Of a stretch of 64,000 nt of DNA, positions 37,107-48,609 are shown piece by piece (within the stretch, counting starts at the first letter, position 1; each line of letters begins with the position of its first letter). The DNA is taken from positions 186,093,276 through 186,157,275 of the forward strand of contig NC_134087.1 in NCBI RefSeq assembly GCF_000715075.1, read 5' to 3'. Position numbers and translations under genes: made by a program. The notes below the pieces were generated by a model that had not been told where the DNA came from, ran no database searches, and worked only from the letters and a program-made list of their open reading frames with translations. The stretch is from Nicotiana tabacum (Eukaryota; Streptophyta; Magnoliopsida; Solanales; Solanaceae).

Positions 37107-37320
37107 AACTGGGGCAGAATTTTGAGGAGGACCCTCAAAATTCCGAAGTTGATTTTAGTCCATGCATCGCCAGAAGCGCCAGCCTAGTAAACTGGGGCAG
37201 AATTTTGAGGAGGACCCTCAAAATTTCGAAGACGATTTTTTAGTCATTCAGCACAGCTGTTAGAAATGTCCGCTCAGCAAACTGGGGCAGAATTTTGAGG
37301 GGGACCCTCAAAATTCCAGA
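37107..37320 (+). repeat. Three spaced copies of a PPT-like hairpin unit
   Basis: AACTGGGGCAGAATTTTGAGG occurs at 37107, 37188 and 37279. Each copy continues into a perfect stem TTTTGAGG/CCTCAAAA around a 5-base loop. Copies are 82-90 bases apart and the sequence between them is not conserved. Confidence 0.85.
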
Positions 37321-37724
37321 GCGAAAGAGGTTGCAATGTCTTGAACCACGTCGCAGTCGTTGGTTCATCTAAAGAAAACTATTTTCGATTATATACTTAC
37401 GTTATATTTACTAAATCATGCATAACTATTATCCGAATTGCTGTTGTTTAGCGACGCTACCCCAATGACACACAACGTCAAGAGCCCGGGGAAGACGAAC
37501 TAACCTTTTCCCCTTACAGAACTCACGATTTTTCTTTGGATGCAGGCACTCGACTTGCAGTATCGTTAAGTATATTTATGTACGCATACTTTCCCAAGAA
37601 TGCAACTTCTCAGAATCATCACTTGCCCGCAATTGCTATCCGTACACAATCTCCCCAGCAGTCATATTGTCGTAATCGGCTATCAGCTAAGAGATCTTAC
37701 TACTAATCACCCTTTTACATTCTT

Positions 37725-38260
37725 GCACTGCATAAGACTACTTATCTGCCTTTCGAGACTAAGCTCTGTCTCCATCTGCATTTTGCATAAGGCTACTTTT
37801 CTTCCTTCCGAGGTTAAGATCTAGCTCCCTCATCATCTGCATAAGGCTACTTATCTGCATTTCGAGACTAAGCCCTGTCTCCATCTGTATTTTGCATAAG
37901 ACTACTTTTCTGCCTTCCGAGGTTAAGCTGCACCTCCATCATTATCTACATAAGGCCACTTATCTGCCTTTCGAGACTAAGCTCTACCTCCATCATCCTC
38001 TGCATAAGGCTACTTTTCTGCCTTCTGAGGTTAAGCTCTACCTCCATCATCATCTGCATAAGGCTACTCTTCTGCCTTTCGAGACTAAGCCCTGTCTTCA
38101 TCTGCATTTTGCATAAGGCTACTTTTCTGCCTTCCGAGGTTAAGCTCTACCTCCATCATCATCTGCATAAGGCTACTTATCTGCCTTTCGAGACTAAGCC
38201 TTGTCTCCATCTGCATAAGGCTACTCTATCTGCCTTTCGAGACTAAACATTGTCTCCATC
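37725..38260 (+). repeat. Tandem array of about ten ~54-bp units in the 3' UTR of element 2
   Basis: Units read GCATAAGGCTACTT-TCTGCC, then CGAGACTAAG or CGAGGTTAAG, then CTCCATC. Two variants (CTTTCGAGACTAAG and CTTCCGAGGTTAAG) tend to alternate, giving a ~108-bp higher order. Such 3' UTR arrays are a known feature of Tat elements. Confidence 0.85.
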
Positions 38261-38745
38261 TTGCATGGCTAAAATATCGCCTCTTTACTTTTCTCGCGCG
38301 GCTGCAACATCGCCACCTTCATTTAAATTCTGTACCGGCTGAAAGATCGCCACCTTTTGCATTTCATGGGCTGAAAGATTGCCAACCTATTCAAAGGCAT
38401 CATAGTTCGGAGGCACCATCTACATGGCCCGAGAACATCATTTCATGGCCTGCGAATTTTTATTTGCGCTCTTCATAGCCTGGGACGTCATGGTCCAAGG
38501 ACGTCATCCTAACCGTCCAAAGACAACATTCATGGTCCAATGGGAACTTGCATCACATTTAAATTTATGTACAATCTTTGTTGCATTTCCCACTTGCAGG
38601 TACACCGGCTAGCAAACAACCATCTCAGTAGTAGCGATCCCGCTCCGGTTCTCGCAGCCTATCAGACTTCAACTATCCTTCTCAACTTAGGCATCGCGTC
38701 CGTTCCTTTCAATAACTCTATCGGCATATTTCGTCAATGGATCCT
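38261..38745 (+). repeat. Short degenerate repeats in the 3' UTR of element 2
   Basis: GGCTGAAAGATCGCCACC-like units (38270-38390), then CATGGCC or CATGGTCC-like units (38400-38540). No coding frame. Confidence 0.55.
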
Positions 38746-38792
38746 GAACTACATATGGCCTGATTCCTGTAAGACCATGGATATGTAGGCAT
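38746..38792 (+). ncRNA. Recurrent two-stem hairpin, copy 2 (element 2, before 3' LTR)
   Basis: GAACTACAT pairs with ATGTAG, and ATTCC with GGAT. Outer pair G-C of copy 1 is replaced by A-T here. It lies 115 bases before the 3' LTR. Confidence 0.5.
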
Positions 38793-38890
38793 CTCAAGAG
38801 CCATAGGTCGGTCAGAATTCTTTGCAAATCGTCTCTTTTGGTCAAAATTGGCCATCATATCTTTACCTGACAACTCTTTCATCCTTCCCG

Positions 38891-38906
38891 GGTAAAGAGG
38901 GACAGC
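38891..38906 (+). other. Polypurine tract of element 2
   Basis: GGTAAAGAGGGACAGC directly before the 3' LTR start TGTTGATACCC. Confidence 0.8.
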
Positions 38907-41233
38907 TGTTGATACCCAATTTTTCCATATGTATTTCTTTTACATGCAAATACTTTCAAATATCATGTACATACATATATAAGTATGCCCAAGTGTTTTA
39001 ATATTTTTCCAATTTTTTAAAAGATTTTTAAATTGATTTATTGCTCAATCATTATTCCCAAAATTATCACTTTGGTGAATAACTTATTTTTTCTCATATT
39101 TATACCAAAATATAGGTAGGTTACTTTTCATATATTTTTACAAATTAATTTGGTATTTTAAAAGCTAAATTGCATATAATTGCAATTTTAGCCTACTTTA
39201 AGATTTAATAGCATTTTATAATTATGAAACTGGTTCCAATATTTTTTAATTAATATTTATATGCTATTAACAGATCCAGTGCTTTTAATTTTCTTTCACA
39301 ATCATTTTTTACTATTTTTATAAAATAAAAAGGGAAAACTGGCTATTTAAATTTTGGCCTCAGTTCGTTTCAATTGTAGCCCCATTACATTTCGATTTTA
39401 GCCTAAAATTGACCCAATTTTAAACTCAAATTCGGACCGGCCCAATTACCACTCTAACCCGACCCAGCACCTATTCAACCGACCTAGCCCATAACCCCTT
39501 TTAATCCCGGTCGTTGATCATTTAGATCAATGGCCATCGTTGCTTCTTACCTTTTTTTAATCCAAACGACCCTAAACCCTACCTCATTCTTTCAGAGACG
39601 CCGCCTTTAAATCCCTTCTTTCTCTCAACTCACCTCAAACCCTAGCCGCCGCCTCTCACTGAAACCCTAATCCATAGCTTCCCAGGCTCATCGGAGGCCT
39701 ATACCAGCCTCTCATGGCTTCTACGTGCTTATTTCTGAGGTCCTATGACCAGATCTTGAAAGGCTTCGACCAAGACTTTGCTTGATGACTGTTCTCCGGT
39801 CGTCTTCAACCTTTGTCCGGCCAGCCATGGCTATCCGAGTTTGACCTTCGACTCTCCTGCTTAGATCTATGGTTTTCAAAGCCTTCCTCATCACCTGGGT
39901 TTCTTACGAAACCCTAATCTCTAAGGTTCCTCCGATTTTATTTCAGATCTGCTCCGGATCTATGTGTGTTTTGAACTTGCTAAGCATTTTTTCTCAAAGT
40001 TTCTTTAATTTTGCTTTCAAAACTCTTTATTCTTCAACTAGGGTTTCATGTTAAGTTATTTCGAATCTCTTCTCTGATTCTCGACATGTTTTGCTGTGTT
40101 TTGCCTGTGTTGTTTTTCTATTTGAGTTAGCATGTTGAAAACCCTAATTTTTGGAATTTTGTTTGAGTTTCTTAGTCTGTTTGTTTGTATTAGTTTGATT
40201 TACCTTGTTTACACCTGATTAGCGTTGAAAACCCTAATTTTTGGGGTTTATTTGAGATTCTGAATTTGCTTGTTTGTTTCACTTGTTTATCGCCTCTAAA
40301 CTCGACTAATTTTCGAAAACCCTAGTTCTTTGGGGCCTTTTCGAGTCCCTTGAGTTTATTCGTGCAATTCGTCTGTCTGATGTTGCTCAGCCTGATTCTT
40401 TTTGTTTCAGCATCTCTCTACCTTATGTGATTCCTTTTTGTTCTGAGTTCCGACTATCTGTCAAACTCGACTGTGTTTTCAGAAAGGTTTTTACTTAATT
40501 CTTTGCATGCTTCTGATCTTTTCCTATACTACTAAATCACTAAAACCTGACCTATGTGACTATCATGCTATGAATCCTTGCTCTATGCTATTACTATATG
40601 TTGTTCCTTCTCGCCATAGCTTGGCCTCACATGCTTATTACTTGTGCACTTCATTTATATACTGAGTCCCTTCTGTGATTTATTTTCAAACTCGTGATTG
40701 ATTTTCAAAACTTTTCCTTATGAAATTCTGATTTTTTACTCGCCCGTTAAGGGTTAATTGATTCTCTCTCTTTGTTTGGCCTTACCAGATCCTTTCCAAA
40801 ATAAGTACATTCCTGTATTTAGACTTAATCCCTTACTATATGGTTTTACTACTCATTTTATGGTAACAATCATTCTGCTTACAAATTGATCTTCTTTCCT
40901 TATATTAATCCTGTTAGTGTCCGTTTGAGCAGTAATCCCTTGATTAAAGGGGAATACCTGTGTTAATTGATTCTGACTGTGTTTATTTCCATGTTTGTGT
41001 TGAAACCTTATTTGTTACCTTATTCTCTACTCGTTTTCAAAACTATAAATACCTGTACCTCTTCTCTTTCAAAAAAGAAGTTCGAACACACATCATAAGT
41101 CACCATTTCTTCTCTCAAATACACTTAGGTTTTCTAAAAAAAGCTTTCGAGTTTTCTCTGAACTCATAAGCTCTCTTCTCTGATTGTGTTTTGGTTGCAA
41201 GTATCCAGCTTTTCTTTGTGCTTACTTTCCTGC
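38907..41233 (+). repeat. 3' LTR of element 2, first part (before the nested insertion)
   Basis: Matches 23917-26246 with a few percent differences, including a TATA box at 41044-41050. It stops at CCTGC (41229-41233), the left target duplication of element 3. Confidence 0.93.
41044..41050 (+). promoter_or_regulatory. TATA box in 3' LTR of element 2
   Basis: TATAAAT, same context as 26054-26060. Element 3 is inserted less than 200 bases downstream. Confidence 0.6.
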
Positions 41234-41450
41234 TGTCACACCTCCTTTCTCAATTACACCCGCAGAAGGGTATAAAAGAGTTTTTCCATTTAAAGGACAA
41301 TCAGAACGAGATTTAATTATTGATTATTCAGAGTCGCCAATTGAGAGATTAATGGTGTCCCAAGTCACCGGTTGTATCCCGAACCGAGGAAACATATGAC
41401 TCTGTTAACAGTCTGCGAACCAGAAATCCGAGTAAGGAATTCTGTTAACC

Positions 41451-41475
41451 CGAGAGAAGGTGTTAGGCATTCCCG
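41451..41475 (-). other. U5 hairpin in the 3' LTR of element 3
   Basis: Minus strand: CGGGA, loop ATGCCTAACACCTTC, TCTCG. One pair is G-T here and G-C in the other LTR (60012-60036). Shares its loop with element 2 at 28354. Confidence 0.55.
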
Positions 41476-43160
41476 AGTTACGTGGTTTTAGCACAATCGC
41501 TTAACTGTTGCATTTGATTTTATCTGATTTTAATACCTGCTAGCTTAGGTTCCTTTTATTCGTAAACCGCTTTTTATCATTATTTATTTTAAAAGAATTG
41601 CGACGTCGTGAAAACATGTTTTGAACCACGTCGCAATCAATGCACCCGTGGTTGTCAACACATTTAGACTTCGTCGAGATTTGGATTTGGATCGCATCAA
41701 TGCGCACCCGAGTTTAAGAAGGTTATTTAATTAAAATCGCGCCTAAAGATTCTAACGTAATATTATTTTGGGGAAGGCCGTGAAGTTTGCTAAATGGCCC
41801 TCCCAAATTCTAAGGATAAACATGATTAATTAAACGAGGGCCATGCATGTTGAGGTTTTATTTGGCATGGCGCGCCTCAATTATTCTATGACTCCTAGGC
41901 TTAATTACGAAGGCCGTGTAAATTAGGAGATTGGGCTCGGGAACAAAGAAGAAATCTAAACTAGGCTGATTCAGATGAGAGGCCTCGGAACGCCAATGGG
42001 CCAAAGACACCGGCCCAACTGTGGGATTTACGGCAACTGCTTGAAATAAATTAGCTATTCATGAGAACCCCCTAAGGCCGATCAAGTGCTGATTATTTTT
42101 TATAATCTGAGACAGACATGAAATGCATTCCTTGATACCAAATCATATTCTATAGCAGAGATGCCATACATGATGTTATAAAACTCATATACACATGATG
42201 TTATAAAACTCATATACAGTTTGTGTCACCATTTCAAGCTATAATAGCATTTAAAACCTTTAACCAAAACAACAACGTGACTTCAAAATTGAAAGTGCCA
42301 ATGTAGATTCAAAGTTAGAAATGCAAAAGCCGCTCAACTAAGCTTAACATGATCACCATTTGAAAGCTTAAAAGCAATCCATTCCTAAACTTGAGTTCGA
42401 ACGGTATTAAAACACCCAGTATTCTGAAATTATACAATAGATCCAAGCAACGAAATCAACCTAAGCCCTTAGCATGCACTAGCACTCGATACAAACCAAA
42501 AACAGAAATATACAGAACTGAAGCACTTAATCATGTATATTAAAAGTATTAAACAACATCAAACTTGAGATAGTTAATTGAATTTCAACTTGAATTTCCA
42601 ACAGTTTCGTGCAAGCCAATCAATATTCAATTTCATGTCAGGTTTGAGTATTGTACCTGGAGATTTGAAGAATAATGAAGGAGAAGAGTGAGTCAGCAGC
42701 AGTCCAAACAACAGTAGACCAAGAGATGATCAAACAACAACAACACACAGCCCAGGAATGGATTCAGAAATCCAGAAATATTCAACAATCAGACAAAAAC
42801 TAACAAATCAACCCAAAGACCACTTGAAATGCACTCAAATAAGCTCGAAATGCCCCAGAATACTTCAGCAAATCCAAAACTCATCCAAAACCAGTTCAAA
42901 CAGACCCAAAATTGCTTGAAATTAAACAGGAGAACATTTGAAGTTTCAAAATCCAAGTATTGAACTAGAAGAATGGGGATCAACGACTAAAAGTCAAAAT
43001 TAACCTGAATTGTCTAATGGAATAGTAATTTTTTTTGGATTTTGAAGGTTTTCTATTGTTTTTTTTTCTTTTCTCTTTTGAAGAAAGCTAAGCTAAAAGG
43101 GGTTTTGGGATCTGAAATTCTGAATTTCAGATCTGTGAGGCTAGAGGAGTATTTTTTTTT

Positions 43161-43183
43161 GGGGGGGGGGGGGGGGGGGGGGG
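43161..43183 (+). repeat. Homopolymer of 23 G
   Basis: T9 followed by G23 where the other LTR has TTTTTGGGGGGAATTTTAGG. The length may be uncertain in the assembly. Confidence 0.8.
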
Positions 43184-43233
43184 AATTTCAGAGATCCCAA
43201 AAAAACTCTTTTCTGAAAGCATTGAACATGCCC

Positions 43234-43240
43234 TTTTATA
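43234..43240 (-). promoter_or_regulatory. TATA box in 3' LTR of element 3
   Basis: Minus strand CCTATAAAAGGGC; conserved at 61771-61777 in the 5' LTR. Confidence 0.6.
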
Positions 43241-45216
43241 GGCACAAATGGGGTTCTATCAGATTTTAGACTTTACAAATTAGCCCTTCCTTATTTTCGG
43301 TTTAGTCCCTTTATTTTTGACTTGCTCAATAAGTAAATACCTCTATTGTGTTAACACCTACACTAAAGTACCCTTCTAGAAGGCCCTAGGAGGCTCTTCT
43401 ACCCCCACAATACCTATACTACCCTTACCCCTACTTTGAAATTACTATTCTTATCAGAATTACCCTTTTCCATGCCTAAACTACCCCTGAAAGCTTCTCC
43501 AAGTTACTGATTCTACCTATATCCTCAATAGCTATAACCAATCCCCTAAATTAATTCAAAACTAACTAGGACTGATTAATTAGAACTCAAAAATTACCCA
43601 ATTGAACTAACCAATCCCAATTATTCAATCACCCAAACCCAAACAACTTAGAAAAACCAGGAGAACAGGATCAGTCAACATTAAATGAAATTAAACTAAC
43701 TTTTAACCAATAAGCTCACAATCGACCATTCGAACATTAAATTCAGAACTAAAAAGCAATTGAAATCAACCTAAACATCTAGCTAACTTTAATGGACAAA
43801 ATGGTATTGAATCCAAACTAATCAATTATGCCGATTCTGCAATTAAAATTATGATTAACTAACAAATGACACATGCATCAAACTAAACTAAAAATGCGAA
43901 GATGCTTTACTGATTAAAACAGATGGAACAAGGAACAATGAACAAAGATGATTTAAACTATACTAATACACAAAAATAAATCGTAAAATTAACAGAACAC
44001 TTAATGAAATCAAAACTATAATTAAAACTTCAACCATGCAAGTAAAAAGAAACAAGAAAGCTTACTGAAGCACGAGAAATTCCGGCCAGTCGCTGACGTC
44101 CGAATCTTTCCAGATTTTTGACACATAACATCCCTAACCATGTGTTTTTACAAGAGAACACATGGTTAAGGATATTACGGTCCAAAATCACAAAGATTTT
44201 GGGTTAGGGTTTTGGACAAAAATTCTTAGATCTGAAATTCGAGCCGCTTCACCGAGATTTGAAGGAAGATGATCATGGATTTGGGTTGAGGGAAGTCTGG
44301 GGATAGTGTGGTATGATTTTGGGCCGGTTTGGATGAGTTTGCGACTTGGCCGGAAAACTTCAATTGGAGATTCGACGAGCTCCGGCAATATTCGATGGAA
44401 ACCAATAGTAGGAATGGAAAGAGGGATTCATGGGGGATCTATGGTGTTAATTTGGGGTTGAACGGTGTAGGTTGCGCTTTCCGCCGGCGAGGGGTTTGGG
44501 GCGGCTGGGATTAGGGTTTGAAAGGAGAGGTAGGGTGAGGAAGGCGAAGGACCGGGGTGGGGGGTAAGGTTTCAGACAGTTTTATAGTACGCCTACCCTG
44601 CCTCTGAGTCGTCGATCTTGTTAACCTCGACGGTTCGGATTGATCGACGCCAAACGACGTCGTTTTGATTTTAGTGTATTGGACCGGGTGGGGAAGGGGT
44701 TCTGGGCTGGCCGGGTCTGGGTTGTGGTTTAATTGACCCAAATCATGGGCAACCCTTTTTAATGTTTTCACTTCTTTTCTTTTGACTTATTTTATTTAAT
44801 TTTTGTACTTCAATTTGTATATTCTTTTTTTCTAATTTTATAAAATTGCAAAATTTAAAATAAATTCCCAATATATTTCAAAATTAAACTAACTAATTCC
44901 TAAAATTATTTTAAAAACTATTCCAGGACGAATTCACAATTAAACAATTAAAAGTACAAAAATGGACTCTTTTTTTTATTTTCTATATATTCTATTATAA
45001 AACAAATTAATCGCTGATTAATACCAACATATGAAATTAGATCCTAAATGCAAATGCATATTTTTGTATTTTATATGAATTGACCAGGCATAAATAAAAT
45101 GCAACAACTATCAGAAAATGACGCCAAACTGCACAAAAATTGTAAAAATAAAGAAAAAGAATCATTTCGTTTGAATTTTGGGAATAATTTCCTTGGGGCA
45201 AAATCACGTGCTCACA

Positions 45217-45231
45217 GCTGCCCCTCTTTGA
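45217..45231 (-). other. Polypurine tract of element 3
   Basis: Minus strand TCAAAGAGGGGCAGC, directly before the 3' LTR. Confidence 0.82.
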
Positions 45232-45351
45232 CCGGAAACATGAAGAGTTTTCGTGCAAAGATAAGTGAGCAAATACGAGCGGTTTTTGCCCGTTCAAGTA
45301 TTCCGTTGTGAAGCATTTTGAAAAGTTTTGACCGCACCCTGCTTCAGAGGT

Positions 45352-45396
45352 TGCCTACATATCCTGGGCTAAACAGGAATCAGGTCAGTGTAGTTC
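45352..45396 (-). ncRNA. Recurrent two-stem hairpin, copy 3 (element 3, before 3' LTR)
   Basis: Minus strand: GAACTACA pairs with TGTAGG; ATTCCTG pairs with CAGGAT, with the same bulged T. It lies 136 bases before the 3' LTR, the same place as copy 2 in element 2. Confidence 0.55.
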
Positions 45397-45689
45397 GGGA
45401 GTGTCTGGTAGCTAGGACTACCAGGAGCTATGATTTCACTGCGCTTGCTGCTGTTACTACTTGCTGACCTCCCTTATTACACCGTGGCAAGATAAAAGAA
45501 GCTAAACTAAACTATGAACTACGAATTTAAAAAAAAAAGTCCTATCTAAAGTCTTCAAACTTGCATCTTGCACTTCCTTGTTGCCATGTTGTCTTGTTGT
45601 GAAACTCACTATTACTACTTCAAATCGTGAACTGAGATGTTATTCTTTCTCTCCAAACTGCTGAACTTGAATAAACTTGAACCTGAATG

Positions 45690-46560
45690 TATTCCTCGGT
45701 TATCCAGGCGGGCTCCTGACTGCTGACCTTGAAATTGAAAGTATTCCTCTACTATCCAGGTGGGCTCCTGACTTCATAACTTGAATGTACTCCTCTGTTC
45801 TCCAGGTGGGCTCCTGACTTCAAAATAGACAAAAGAAGTTGATTGAAAACTAAAATTTGGATTGTATCACCTCTGTTCCTCAGGCGGGCTCCTAATTGCT
45901 TAAAATTTGAATTGTATGTCTTTGTTCTCCAGGCGGACTCCTGACTTCTGAATTTTGAAATTGAATGTCTCTATTCTCCAGGCGGACCCCTGATTGCTAA
46001 AATTTGAGATGCATGTCTTTGTTATCCAGGCGGACTCCTGACTTCTGAATTTGAATTCTGTACCTCTGTTCTCCAGGCAGGTTCCTGACTTCAAAATGAA
46101 CAAAGAAATTGATGGAAAACTAAAATTTGAATTGTGTCACCTCTGTTCTTCAGGCGGGATCCTGATTGCTAAAGATTTGAATTGTATGTCTCTATTCTCC
46201 AGGCGGACCCCTGATTGCCGAAATTTGAAATGCGTGTCTCTGTTCTCCAGGCGGACTCCTGACTTTTAAAATTTAAACTGTATGTCTCCGTTCTTCAGGT
46301 GGACTCCTGACACCAAACTTAAAAAGTATGTCTCTGTTCTCCAGGCGGACTCCTGACTTTTAAAATTTAAACTGTATGTCTCCGTTCTTCAGGCGGACTC
46401 CTGACACCAAACTTAAAAAGTATGTCTCTGTTCTCCAGGCGGACTCCTGACTTTTAAAATTTAAACTGTATGTCTCCGTTCTTCAGGCGGACTCCTGACA
46501 CCAAACTTAAAAAGTATGTCTCTGTTCTCCAGGCGGACTCCTGACTTCAACAAAATAATC
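45690..46560 (-). repeat. Tandem array in the 3' UTR of element 3 with a 94-bp higher-order unit
   Basis: About 17 copies of TCCAGGCGGACTCCTGAC-like monomers (as read on +), 40-50 bp apart. The last three periods begin at 46326, 46420 and 46514, exactly 94 bp apart, each made of two monomers (TCTCTGTTCTCC and TCTCCGTTCTTC types). Confidence 0.9.
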
Positions 46561-48159
46561 AACCAACGGAAATTTTTCTGCCCCAGTTTGGAAGCTGGGT
46601 GTATGGGTGAGTGTTAAACTGAATCATATTATCACATATTACTAAGAATTGAAAGCTAAATCCTATTATCCAGGGAGGTTCTGACAACTACATCATGTTA
46701 TCTACAAGGGTTTAAACTACATCCCTTTATCCAAGAAGATCCTGTCAACTCCAAACAATTATGAACCTAAGGTGTTACTTCTCACTATACCATGTTATCT
46801 TATCCGGGTATTTGAATTATGTCCTATTATCCAGGAAGGTCCTGACAACTTGCATTTTATCCTAAACATGCAAACTTTGCAACCAAATTATATTCCCCTA
46901 CGCTATTCATGATTATCTTGTATTTAATCAAACCGCACTTTGCGGTCAAACCTGATTACTGCTTGCTTTCCCTTTTATGGAGAATTCCTCCTGAACCACC
47001 AACTTTCTGCCCCTGTTCCAATCAAAGAAAATTCCGTTAGTTTAAGATGGTGGTTAGTTGATGGCATTCTTGCTGAAAAATCCTTCCCCTGCATTTCTTT
47101 GTGTTGACTGACTTCCACGCAATGACCCTGAACCGTTTGATTTTCTGACCAACTTTTAAATTCCCCAACCTTTGGCGACCTAAATGTTTTATACCCGTGC
47201 TGTTATTTCACTTTTCTGACCCTTTTGTTTGAACCTTTGCATTTCCCACGACATTTCCCAATCATTCTACCGATGAAATTTCCGTTAATTTCCTGTATTC
47301 TGCTTGTCATCATATTGTTTTTGACATGTTCTGACCACGTTGTGCTTTTACGATCTCGGAAGCTGGTAATGAGCCTTGAAATCCTTTCCCACTTGCTTTT
47401 GGACATAACTGACATTAGAACATTTAGACAAACAAAACCCCCAAAAGAAAATGAAATGCAATGGTTTTACGGGTTAGGGATAAAAAGAAACCAAAACCGG
47501 ATGACTACTAAAAATGAAGTAAAGAAAAGAAACTTATCTGACTGGAACAGCTGGCACCAATGGTCATGACATGCATTTCGGACTAATCGGCCCAACTGAT
47601 CCAACTAAACAACTCTCAATTGCCATACCTCATTGCCCAGAACTTCCATCACTTGTTTGATTTACCCAGACCTTAACCTTGTTTTCCTGCGGTATCACGA
47701 AACGGTTTCCATCAACAGACCTTTCTTAGTTTGCCATTTCTCATCTCACTTTCGCCTCGAGGTGCCTGTGAAGGTTTTCACCAACAAGACTCTCTCATTT
47801 ATTTTTCTCTCAGCTCCCGTCGCCTTACGGTGCCCGTGAGGGTTTTCACCCATAAGACTCTCTCATTTCTATCTTTTGTTCTTCTTGCTTGAACCAGAGT
47901 GTTGCCCCTATCGTGAGTTATTCCTACTTGTTCAACTTGGCACTTCTCAAAACTGATCGGAAGGTCTTTCTTTGGACCATAATGTAGGCTTTTGGATTGG
48001 GTTAGAAAGAAAGGTATAAAAGGCTCAAAACAATTCAAATGGGTTCAAATTACAACTTTCGGAATCCAACTGTTCACAACAATCACAACTTCTGCCCCAG
48101 TTTCTTGCTTGGGGATTTTTGGATTTTTATTTTGGTATGACTGAATCTCGGAGTAAGGC
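46561..48159 (-). other. 3' UTR of element 3 between the array and hairpin copy 4
   Basis: No gene. Contains TATCCAGGAAGGTCCTGACAA repeats (46665-46860), a two-copy 65-bp repeat around GGTTTTCACC-ACAAGACTCTC (47757-47871), and AACTGGGGCAGA (minus strand) at about 46574-46590 and 48088-48102. That motif is also in the 37107 array of element 2. Confidence 0.55.
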
Positions 48160-48198
48160 TGCCTACGTACCCTTTCGAGATCAAGTCAAACGTAGTTC
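48160..48198 (-). ncRNA. Recurrent two-stem hairpin, copy 4 (element 3, after pol)
   Basis: Minus strand GAACTACG pairs with CGTAGG; the inner stem ATCTC-GAAA-GGGT is short with a GAAA loop. It lies about 410 bases after the pol stop. Confidence 0.45.
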
Positions 48199-48224
48199 AC
48201 TGTATCATAATTACCTTTGTTGTT

Positions 48225-48430
48225 GTGTGTTTTTTTTTCTTTCCTTTTCTTTCCTTTTCTTTCTTTTCTTTTCTTTTTTCTTTCTTTTCTCCCTTTCTTT
48301 TCTTCTTTTTCTTTTCTTCTCTTTCTCTTTCCTTCACTTTTCATTCTTTTTTTTTCTTCTTCTTTTTCCCTTCTTCTTTCTTTTTTCCTTTTCTTTTCTT
48401 TTTCCTTTGCTTTTCTTTTCTTTCATTTAT
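48225..48430 (-). repeat. Long polypyrimidine tract (polypurine in the element RNA)
   Basis: About 200 bases of nearly pure T/C on +, thus A/G in the sense RNA of element 3. Open frames across it (Phe/Leu-rich) are composition artefacts. Confidence 0.85.
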
Positions 48431-48609
48431 GTTCGACACCTGTGTTCCTTGATAGTGTCATTGATTCCGAAAGAGGGGTATAAAAAATAAGTAAGGCTCG
48501 AAGGGGATGACAAGGGATAAAAGTGTTTGGATAGCAGGACAAAACGCCTTCGTCATTTCAATCTTTAAGATATGCCAAATACAAATAGATACATTCAGAA
48601 ATAAAGAAA

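Larger units (their letters stand above)
41234..45216 (-). repeat. 3' LTR of element 3 (3983 bp)
   Basis: On the + strand it runs TGTCACACCTCC...CACGTGCTCACA. Compared with the other LTR it has an additional ~570-bp block (about 43658-44224), a 40-bp block near 41400, and a run of 23 G (43161-43183). TATA box on the minus strand at 43234-43240. Confidence 0.92.

Noticed and set aside
45690..46560. Regularly spaced repeats that might suggest a CRISPR array
   Set aside because: Spacers are themselves repeated, the DNA is a plant retrotransposon 3' UTR, and no cas genes exist; it is a tandem repeat.
48119..48490. Open frames rich in Phe, Leu and Ser
   Set aside because: They translate a T/C tract in three frames; composition artefact on the antisense strand of element 3.
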